Source: JANNHP01 sp031404455 (GTDB lineage Bacteria > Planctomycetota > JAJSAM01 > JAJVHW01). From it: DNA of 11,254 nucleotides. The stretch's first letter is position 1. The number at the start of each line of letters is the position of its first letter. The position numbers and the translations under genes are program-made. Positions 1 to 5,497 of the stretch are shown here, piece by piece. The stretch spans positions 1-11,254 of the forward strand of contig JANNHP010000096.1 of assembly GCA_031404455.1 (NCBI GenBank). Reading direction: 5' to 3'. The notes under the pieces were generated by a model, which did not search any database, was not told the DNA's origin, and saw only the letters and a program-made list of their open reading frames with translations.

Positions 1-294
1 GTTCATGACGCTGCCCGTCGCGCTGGCGGTGGGCGTCGTGCGGACGCCGATCGCGCCCGAGAGCTCACGGAACAGGCCGAACTCGCCCGAACCGTCGTTG
101 TCCACGTCGGCCTTGGCCGACGCCTGGAACTGCGCCTGCGAGGACGACACGTTGCGAAGCGTCGAGATCGCCGAGGTCTCGTTCGCATTCAGACGCGCGC
201 TGAGCAGGTTCGGGATCGCGATCGCCGCGATGATGGCGATGATCGCGACGACGATCATCAGCTCGATCAGGGTGAAGCCACTCTGCTTCTTCAT
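1..294 (-). CDS. Prepilin-type N-terminal cleavage/methylation protein (type IV pilin or pseudopilin), 3' part cut off
   Basis: The first 98 residues of a class III-signal (type IV) prepilin; the C-terminus lies beyond the left edge. It opens MKKQSGFTLIELMIVVAIIA: a short basic leader, the G6/F7 peptidase site, and Glu11 (Glu5 of the mature protein), then about 20 hydrophobic residues forming the N-terminal helix. PilD should cut after Gly6 and methylate Phe7. Residues 31-60 continue the helix (SARLNANET..., a common pilin pattern). They are followed by an Asp-rich DVDNDGSGEFG block at 63-73 that looks like a calcium-loop motif. It sits downstream of pilT-pilB-pilC in the same direction, but 248 bp from pilC and behind a strong hairpin, so it probably has its own promoter. 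A purine-rich GGAGAGAG about 8 nt upstream of the ATG is the likely ribosome site. Whether it is the major pilin or a minor one cannot be told from this fragment. Confidence 0.93.
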   Translation of the reverse strand, partial: MKKQSGFTLIELMIVVAIIAIIAAIAIPNLLSARLNANETSAISTLRNVSSSQAQFQASAKADVDNDGSGEFGLFRELSGAIGVRTTPTASATGSVMN

Positions 295-330
295 GACTGT
301 TTCTCTCTCCTCGCTCCGGTGGTGGGGGTC

Positions 331-483
331 TGCCGCGCTCGCGGCACCTGGACTCCCTGCCGATGGGTACACATCGGGGCGTCCCGGTGCGGGTCTTGAG
401 GGGATTTCCGAGATCCCGTTGCGGGCGGCCGCGGGCGCGCAACCAGAGCCTCGCGACGGCCGGACTCCTCTCGAAACGAGAGG
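331..483 (-). repeat. Series of short perfect inverted repeats in the pilin upstream region
   Basis: In the non-coding gap between pilC and the pilin, four separate inverted repeats can be read directly: TGCCGCG/CGCGGCA (331-337/340-346), CCGATG/CATCGG (360-365/372-377), GGGAT/ATCCC (401-405/413-417) and CCTCTCG/CGAGAGG around AAA (467-473/477-483). CTCGA/TCGAG (492-496/499-503) lies just beyond. On the minus strand they would form successive stem-loops in any transcript running into the pilin gene. They could shape mRNA stability or bind a regulator; neither is shown. I could not identify a convincing promoter here. Confidence 0.5.
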
Positions 484-508
484 CGGATCCTCTCGAAGTC
501 GAGCCGCG

Positions 509-536
509 CGGGGCGCGGTCCGTGGACCGCGCCCCG
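509..536 (-). terminator. 13-bp GC-rich hairpin just after pilC, probable terminator or processing site
   Basis: A near-uninterrupted palindrome: CGGGGCGCGGTCC at 509-521 pairs with GGACCGCGCCCCG at 524-536 (13 pairs, tight GT centre). It begins 6 nt past the pilC stop codon. There is no T-tract on the minus-strand side, so it is not a textbook intrinsic terminator. It could stop transcription, protect the 3' end of the pilTBC message, or mark a processing point separating motor genes from the pilin. Confidence 0.55.
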
Positions 537-542
537 AAGCGG

Positions 543-1790
543 TCAGCTCCGCTGCGACAGCTTCTTCTGGAGCTCGAAGATCGGGAGGAACACCGCGAGC
601 ACGATCGTGCCCACGAGGAAGCCCATCACCGCGATCATGATCGGTTCGATGAGGCTCGTGAGGCTCTTGACCGCGGCGCTCACCTGGTCGTCGTAGAAGA
701 TCGAGATCTTCTCGAGCAGTTGCTCGAGCGCGCCGGACTTCTCTCCGATCCCGATCATCTTCACGACCATCGGGGGGAACTGCGGGCTCCTGCCGAGCGG
801 CTCGGCGAGCGACTCTCCCTGGCGCACGCTCTCGCGCGCCTCGTCGACGGCCTTGCTGATGACCTGGTTGCCGACGGTCTGCGACACGATCTCGAGCGCG
901 CCGAGGATCGGCACGCCGGCCTTGACGAGCGTCGAGAACGTCTTCGCGAAGCGCGAGAGCGCGACCTTGCGGAAGAGCGGGCCGAAGACGGGCACGTTGA
1001 GCACGAGCCAGTCGAGCTGCCACTTGCCCTTCGGGCTGCGTGCGTACATCTTCCCGGCGATCACCATCGCCACGATGATCCCCATCATCGCGAGGACGTT
1101 GTCCTTCATCCAGTCGGCGATGCCGAGGATGGCGCTCGTCAAGGCGGGCAGCGTGATCTCCATCGAGTCGAAGACCTCGCGGAACTTCGGCACGATGCCG
1201 AGCATCAGGAACATCGTGATGCCCACGACGAGGACCAACGACACGATCGGGTAGGTCATGGCCGCGCGGATGTCGCGCTTCAGCTTGAGCGACGCCTCGA
1301 GGTACTCGGCGAGGCGGTTCAGGATCTCGTCGAGCTGGCCGGACACCTCGCCCGCGCGGATCATCGCCACGTAGATGTTCGAGAAGCAGCGCGGGTACTT
1401 CTCCATCGACGAGGAGAGGTCCGTGCCGCTGCGGATGTCCTCGACCACGCTGTCGAGCACGGCCGCAAAGCCCGCGCGCTCGGCCTGGTCCTGGAGGATC
1501 TCGAGGCCCTCGAGGAGCGGGATGCCCGCGCCGACCATCGTGGAGAGCTGGCGCGTGAAGACGACGAGTTCCTCGCCGCGGGGCCGGTAGCGGTTCGGGT
1601 TCGCGTCGGTGAAGACCGCCTTCACGGCGCTCGCGCCGCCGCCTCCCCCGCCGCCGACGGGCCGCACCGCGAGGACGATGAGGTTGCGCTTGCGCAGGTC
1701 GGCGATCACCGCTTCCTGGTTCGCGCCGGCGAGCGTGCCGCTCACCGACTTGCCCCCGAAGTTCTTCGCCTCGTACTTGAAGTTCGCCAT
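543..1790 (-). CDS. pilC: PilC, type IV pilus inner-membrane platform protein
   Basis: A 415-residue polytopic inner-membrane protein of the GspF/PilC family, the platform on which PilB and PilT act to add or remove pilins. A small N-terminal cytoplasmic segment (1-44) leads to a run of seven glycines (46-52). Two T2SSF repeats follow, about 75-200 and 278-402; each opens with the family pattern (FTRQLSTMVGAGIPLLEGLEIL at 78-99; FAKTFSTLVKAGVPILGALEI at 281-301). Three hydrophobic spans are visible near 180-200, 230-249 and 382-405, which is normal for PilC. Length is typical (about 400). The ATG at 1790 has an AAGGA site about 7 nt upstream, and the gene starts 25 bp after pilB stops, consistent with one operon. 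GspF of a type II secretion system is the alternative, but the adjacent pilT argues for a pilus. Confidence 0.96.
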   Translation of the reverse strand: MANFKYEAKNFGGKSVSGTLAGANQEAVIADLRKRNLIVLAVRPVGGGGGGGASAVKAVFTDANPNRYRPRGEELVVFTRQLSTMVGAGIPLLEGLEILQDQAERAGFAAVLDSVVEDIRSGTDLSSSMEKYPRCFSNIYVAMIRAGEVSGQLDEILNRLAEYLEASLKLKRDIRAAMTYPIVSLVLVVGITMFLMLGIVPKFREVFDSMEITLPALTSAILGIADWMKDNVLAMMGIIVAMVIAGKMYARSPKGKWQLDWLVLNVPVFGPLFRKVALSRFAKTFSTLVKAGVPILGALEIVSQTVGNQVISKAVDEARESVRQGESLAEPLGRSPQFPPMVVKMIGIGEKSGALEQLLEKISIFYDDQVSAAVKSLTSLIEPIMIAVMGFLVGTIVLAVFLPIFELQKKLSQRS

Positions 1791-1815
1791 TCGTCGGTCC
1801 TTCGAGTTTCGGTGC

Positions 1816-3570
1816 CTAGAGCTGGACGTCGTCGCCCATCACGCCGAGCTTGTCGTTCAGGGTCACGCGCAGGACTTCCTCGAGCGCCGTCCGCCCTCGC
1901 GCGGCGGCGCGCAGTCCGCACCGGCGCAGCGTGAGCATGTTGTTCGCGAGCGCGCACTTCTTGATGTCCTGGCCGGAACCGCCCTTCACGACGATGCGCT
2001 TGATGTCCTCGGTCATGGGCAGCGTCTCGAGGATCGCGAAGCGGCCGGAGAAGCCCTGGTTGCAGCGCGGGCATCCGCGCGGCCCGAAGAACTGGATGTC
2101 GCTCGCGATGTCCTCTTCCTTGAACCCCATCGCGAAGAGCCGCTCGGACGGCGGCGTCTCGATCGGTTCCTTGCACGCCGCACAGAGTTTGCGGCAGAGG
2201 CGCTGCGCCGAGACGAGCAGCGTCGAGGAGGCGACCATGAACGGGTCGACGCCCATGTCGGCCATGCGCGAGATCGTCGACGGCGCGTCGTTCGTGTGGA
2301 GCGTCGAGAGCACCAGGTGGCCGGTGAGGGCCGCCTTGACGGCGATGTCGATCGTCTCGGTGTCGCGGATCTCGCCGATGAGGATCGTGTCGGGGTCCTG
2401 GCGCAGGATGCTGCGGAGCGCCGCGGCGAACGTGAGTCCGCGCTTGACGCTCACCTGGACCTGGTTGACGCCCTCGAGCTGATACTCGACCGGGTCCTCG
2501 ACGGTGACGAAGTTGTCGGTCGGGACGAGCATCTCCCGCACCGCCGAGTAGAGCGTCGTCGACTTGCCCGAGCCCGTGGGGCCCGTGACGAGGATCATCC
2601 CGTAGGGCTGCGCGATCGCCTCGCGGAAGTCCGTGAGGGCCTTCTCCTCGAAGCCGAGCGAGTCGAGCGAGAGTGCCAGGTTGCCGCCGTCGAGAAGACG
2701 CATCACGACCTTCTCGCCGTGGATGCAGGGCAGGATGCTCACGCGGAAGTCGATCTGTCGGCCGTCGATCCGCATCTGGAACTTGCCGTCCTGCGGCTTC
2801 CTGCGTTCCGCGATGTCGAGCGACGCCATGATCTTCAGGCGCGAGACGACGGGGTTCAGCATCTTCTTCGGAGGGCTGAAGACCTCGCGCAGGTTGCCGT
2901 CGGAACGGAAGCGCACCACGACTTTCCTGTCGTACGCCTCGACGTGGATGTCGGACGCCTTCTCCTTCGCGGCCTGGTAGATCATCGCGTTGACGAACTT
3001 GACGACGGGCGAGTCCTCGTCGCCCGAGAGGGCGCCCTGGTCGAGCGTGTTCGAATCGGCGTCGTCGACGTCCGACTCCTTCAGCTCGACGTTGCCGCCG
3101 TCCATCCCCTCGAGGAGGTTCTCGACCTCCTTCTGCCCCGCCTTGTAGCCCTTGTCGAGCGCGAGGCGCAGGTGCTCCTCGAGCGTCAGCACGAGGCGGA
3201 GCTCGCAGCCCGTGACGAGCCGGATGTCGTCGAGCTTGAGCACGTCGTAGGGGTTCGTGATCGCGAGCGTCAGGATCTCGCCGATCCGCGAGACCGGGAA
3301 GATCTGGTGCTGCACGCAGAGGTCCTGCGGGAACTGCTGGAGCACGTTCGGGTCGGGCTGTACGAGGCGCAGATCGATCGGCGCGATCTTCGAGTTCTCC
3401 GCGATGATCCCGAGGAGCGTCCGCTCGTCGACGATCTTCATCTCGGTGATGGCGGTTGCCACGCTCGTCCGGCGCGTCTCGGCCGACTGGATCGCGTCCT
3501 TCAGCTTCTGGGAATCGAGGAGCCCCTTCTCTTCGAGCAGTTTCGTGACGCGCTTGTCGTAGGGGATCAT
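1816..3570 (-). CDS. pilB: PilB, type IV pilus extension ATPase
   Basis: A 584-residue cytoplasmic hexameric ATPase of the GspE/PilB family that drives pilin polymerisation. An MshEN-type N-terminal domain covers roughly residues 1-140. The ATPase core shows Walker A GPTGSGKST (330-338, Lys336), the Asp box VEDP (357-360), Walker B ILIGE (396-400, Glu400) and the His box (His418 and His425). The zinc-binding tetracysteine module of PilB/GspE is complete: C463-x2-C466 and C500-x2-C503. PilT lacks it, so it settles the assignment. Length fits the family (about 560-580). The ATG at 3570 lies 6 bp after the pilT stop, with an AGAGGAA site inside the end of pilT, so the two are probably translationally coupled. 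The first MshEN half keeps Arg7 but has lost the Leu-Gly that usually follows; the second lacks Arg-Leu-Gly altogether, so cyclic-di-GMP binding is doubtful. Confidence 0.96.
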   Translation of the reverse strand: MIPYDKRVTKLLEEKGLLDSQKLKDAIQSAETRRTSVATAITEMKIVDERTLLGIIAENSKIAPIDLRLVQPDPNVLQQFPQDLCVQHQIFPVSRIGEILTLAITNPYDVLKLDDIRLVTGCELRLVLTLEEHLRLALDKGYKAGQKEVENLLEGMDGGNVELKESDVDDADSNTLDQGALSGDEDSPVVKFVNAMIYQAAKEKASDIHVEAYDRKVVVRFRSDGNLREVFSPPKKMLNPVVSRLKIMASLDIAERRKPQDGKFQMRIDGRQIDFRVSILPCIHGEKVVMRLLDGGNLALSLDSLGFEEKALTDFREAIAQPYGMILVTGPTGSGKSTTLYSAVREMLVPTDNFVTVEDPVEYQLEGVNQVQVSVKRGLTFAAALRSILRQDPDTILIGEIRDTETIDIAVKAALTGHLVLSTLHTNDAPSTISRMADMGVDPFMVASSTLLVSAQRLCRKLCAACKEPIETPPSERLFAMGFKEEDIASDIQFFGPRGCPRCNQGFSGRFAILETLPMTEDIKRIVVKGGSGQDIKKCALANNMLTLRRCGLRAAARGRTALEEVLRVTLNDKLGVMGDDVQL

Positions 3571-3576
3571 GCTGGC

Positions 3577-4641
3577 TCAGTTCCTCTGGAAGCAGCGCTT
3601 CAGGTCTTCGGGGTCGAGAGTCGCCGTCACCGCCTCCTCGTACGTGATGAGGTTGGCGCGGTAGAGCTCGTAGAGGCTCTGGTTCATCGTGCGCATCCCG
3701 AGGCGCCCGCTGGTCTGCATGAGGCTGTAGACCTGGTGGACCTTGTCGTCGCGGATCAGGGCCTTGACCGCGGCGGTGCAGATCAGGAGCTCGGCGGCGA
3801 GCACCCGGCCGCGACCGCTCGCCCGGGCGAGGAGCTGCTGGCTGAAGACGGCCTGCAGCACGAAGCTGAGCTGCGTGCGCACCTGCGCCTGCTGGTAGCT
3901 CGGGAAGATGTCGACGATGCGGTTGACCGTCGAGATCGCGTCGGAGGTGTGGAGCGTCGCGAACGTCAGGTGGCCGGTCTCGGCGATCGTGAGCGCGGCC
4001 TCGACCGTGTCGCGGTCTCGGAGCTCGCCGACCATCACGATGTCGGGGTCCTGGCGCAAGGCACTGCGAAGCGCCTCCTTGAAGCCCTTCGTGTCCCCGC
4101 CGATCTCGCGCTGGTTGCAGAGGCAGTTCTTGTTCCGGTGGAGGAACTCGATCGGGTCCTCGACGGTGACGATGTGCCCCGACCGGTTCTGGTTGATGTG
4201 GTCGAGCATCGACGCGAGCGTCGTCGACTTGCCCGAGCCCGTCGACCCGGTCACGAGGATCAGGCCCTTCGGGAGCGAGCAGAGGCTCTCGCAGATCTGC
4301 ACGGGCAGTCCGAGCTCCGAGAAGCTCATGATCTCGTAGGGGATCACGCGCAGCACGGAGGCGACCGTGCCCCGCTGCAGGAACACGTTCACGCGGAAGC
4401 GGCCGAGGCCGTCGATGCCGAAGGACAGGTCGAGCTCGAGATCCTTCTCGAACGTCGCCACCTGTTCCGTCGACAGGAACGAGTAGACGATCTTCTGCGT
4501 GATCTCGGGGTTCAGGATGTCGTGCTCGGTGTTGAGCAGCACCCCGTCCACGCGGATACGCGGCGGGGAACCCGCCGAGATGTGCAGGTCGGACCCGCCT
4601 CGCTGGACCATGACCGTCAGCAGTTCCTCGATGGAGATCAT
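3577..4641 (-). CDS. pilT: PilT, type IV pilus retraction ATPase
   Basis: A 354-residue cytoplasmic hexameric ATPase that depolymerises the pilus, powering twitching motility and DNA uptake. It begins MISIEELLTVMVQRGGSDLH, the standard PilT N-terminal PAS-like domain. Core motifs are Walker A GSTGSGKST (132-140, Lys138), Asp box VEDP (160-163), Walker B with Glu206 in MVGELRD, and His box His224/His231. The C-terminal AVKALIR (291-297) matches the AIRNLIRE motif needed for retraction, and there is no tetracysteine zinc module, so this is PilT rather than PilB. I chose the ATG at 4641 because it follows a perfect GGAGG (4649-4653) at 7 nt and matches the family start. The frame stays open up to 4785, but that extension looks non-coding. 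It is first in the pilT-pilB-pilC operon; PilU is a less likely alternative. Confidence 0.95.
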   Translation of the reverse strand: MISIEELLTVMVQRGGSDLHISAGSPPRIRVDGVLLNTEHDILNPEITQKIVYSFLSTEQVATFEKDLELDLSFGIDGLGRFRVNVFLQRGTVASVLRVIPYEIMSFSELGLPVQICESLCSLPKGLILVTGSTGSGKSTTLASMLDHINQNRSGHIVTVEDPIEFLHRNKNCLCNQREIGGDTKGFKEALRSALRQDPDIVMVGELRDRDTVEAALTIAETGHLTFATLHTSDAISTVNRIVDIFPSYQQAQVRTQLSFVLQAVFSQQLLARASGRGRVLAAELLICTAAVKALIRDDKVHQVYSLMQTSGRLGMRTMNQSLYELYRANLITYEEAVTATLDPEDLKRCFQRN

Positions 4642-4648
4642 CAGTGCG

Positions 4649-4653
4649 CCTCC
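4649..4653 (-). promoter_or_regulatory. Ribosome binding site that fixes the pilT start
   Basis: The minus strand reads GGAGG here, 7 nt before the ATG at 4641. It is the best site in the region and rules against the in-frame upstream start at 4785. Confidence 0.85.
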
Positions 4654-4657
4654 GAGG

Positions 4658-4669
4658 CGCGGATCCGCG
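4658..4669. promoter_or_regulatory. 12-bp perfect palindrome CGCGGATCCGCG upstream of pilT (operator candidate)
   Basis: A perfect palindrome 17-28 nt before the pilT start, abutting its ribosome site. The identical 12-mer, flanked by the same bases (GCGCGGATCCGCGA), recurs at 7626-7637 upstream of the EF-G-like gene. It could be a shared operator, a hairpin affecting translation, a methylation target or coincidence in GC-rich DNA. Confidence 0.35.
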
Positions 4670-4823
4670 AGTGCGGGCCCGGCCATCGCCCTCTCTATCG
4701 AGCCCGGCGGCGCCGCGACCTTAGTGGCGTTCTCAAATCGAGGGGTCGAGGCAGGAGGAATGTGCTGGACGCCCCGCCCGGCCACTCTCTATCCTTCGAC
4801 CGTCGTATCCATGGGCATCCGAG

Positions 4824-4842
4824 CCCGGACGTGATGTCCGGG
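4824..4842. promoter_or_regulatory. Inverted repeat CCCGGAC-N5-GTCCGGG ahead of the lipoprotein gene
   Basis: A perfect 7-bp inverted repeat (4824-4830 and 4836-4842, spacer GTGAT) that ends 18 nt before the AAGGAG site of the plus-strand lipoprotein gene. It lies in the divergent region shared with pilT (4642-4873). It could be a dimeric regulator site or a 5' leader stem-loop. I see no clear -35/-10 pair near it. Confidence 0.4.
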
Positions 4843-4873
4843 ACAGTTCCCGCAGATGGGAAGGAGTCACGCG

Positions 4874-5386
4874 ATGAAGAGGCTCGCGCTCGTCGCAGCA
4901 CTGGCGTTCCTGCCGGCCTGCACGACGTTCCACGAGGATCGGCGTACGCTCACGAACTGGAACCTGGAGCTGATCCGGGACACCGCGGGCGTCAAGCCCA
5001 AGACGGGTTGCGACAAGAACGACTGGGACGGCTTCGGCAATCCGGTGATCAACTGGGTGCTGGTCGAGCCGGTCTGCATCGCGATGCTCCCCGTCTCGTG
5101 GCTCGCCGACACGCTGATCGTCAACCCGATCAACGGCTGGGAGAAGGCTGAGCTGCAGGTCTACAACCGCCGCTTCGGCCACGACGACGAGATGGGCGCT
5201 TCGGAGTCGGCGCTGCGCAGCGAGCAGCTCGCCCCGGGAGTCCTGCCGTGGTTCGTCGGCGACGCCCTCGCGCTCCCGGAGTTCCTCGGTCACTGGGTCT
5301 GGAACTCGACGTACTGGACCGCTCCCGTGAACAAGGAGAGCTGGAACCAGTACTGGAACGAGCACCACGAGCAGTCGTCGCAGTAG
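4874..5386 (+). CDS. Predicted lipoprotein of unknown function with a YceK/YidQ-like PxSxxxDT motif
   Basis: A 170-residue exported protein. It starts MKRLALVAALAFLPACTTF, a lipoprotein signal with lipobox LPAC and lipid-anchored Cys16. The ATG at 4874 was chosen over one 18 nt upstream because AAGGAG (4861-4866) stands 7 nt away and the signal peptide begins there. The mature part has a Cys46/Cys68 pair that could form a disulfide, and a hydrophobic stretch (57-85) containing P73-V-S-W-L-A-D79-T80. A Trp-rich tail follows, with six Trp from residue 141 on. The P-x-S-x3-D-T pattern recalls small YceK/YidQ-type envelope lipoproteins; that is my inference from one motif. Ser at +3 (C-T-T-F) and lack of Asp at +2 are compatible with the outer membrane. 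It is a single gene, divergent from pilT and convergent with the EF-G-like gene. The exact function is not recognised. Confidence 0.85.
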   Translation: MKRLALVAALAFLPACTTFHEDRRTLTNWNLELIRDTAGVKPKTGCDKNDWDGFGNPVINWVLVEPVCIAMLPVSWLADTLIVNPINGWEKAELQVYNRRFGHDDEMGASESALRSEQLAPGVLPWFVGDALALPEFLGHWVWNSTYWTAPVNKESWNQYWNEHHEQSSQ

Positions 5387-5408
5387 CTCGTAGCCACAGA
5401 CGAACGAT

Positions 5409-5442
5409 CGAAGGCCCGGCGGACGCATCCGCCGGGCCTTCG
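5409..5442. terminator. Bidirectional terminator hairpin between convergent genes
   Basis: A perfect 15-bp stem (CGAAGGCCCGGCGGA at 5409-5423 with its complement at 5428-5442) closed by a CGCA tetraloop. It lies 22 nt after the lipoprotein stop and 55 nt past the stop of the converging EF-G-like gene, so it can serve both strands. No T-tract follows on either side, as is common in GC-rich bacteria. Confidence 0.85.
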
Positions 5443-5497
5443 CGATTCAAGCTCGCGAGGGGCCGCGGCTCGCTCCAGGTCCCGCGCCTCGCAACGA

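Noticed and set aside
421..483. Sigma54 promoter for the pilin
   Set aside because: GGCTCTGGTTGC on the minus strand has GG and GC elements spaced two bases too close.
4642..4785. A 48-residue N-terminal extension of PilT
   Set aside because: The extension has no family match and no ribosome site at 4785, while the ATG at 4641 has a perfect GGAGG and the standard PilT N-terminus.
1609..5151. Very long plus-strand open frame opposite pilC, pilB and pilT
   Set aside because: It is a by-product of high GC at third positions opposite three clearly assigned genes. Its translation is Arg/Asp/Glu/Val-rich with no domain pattern.
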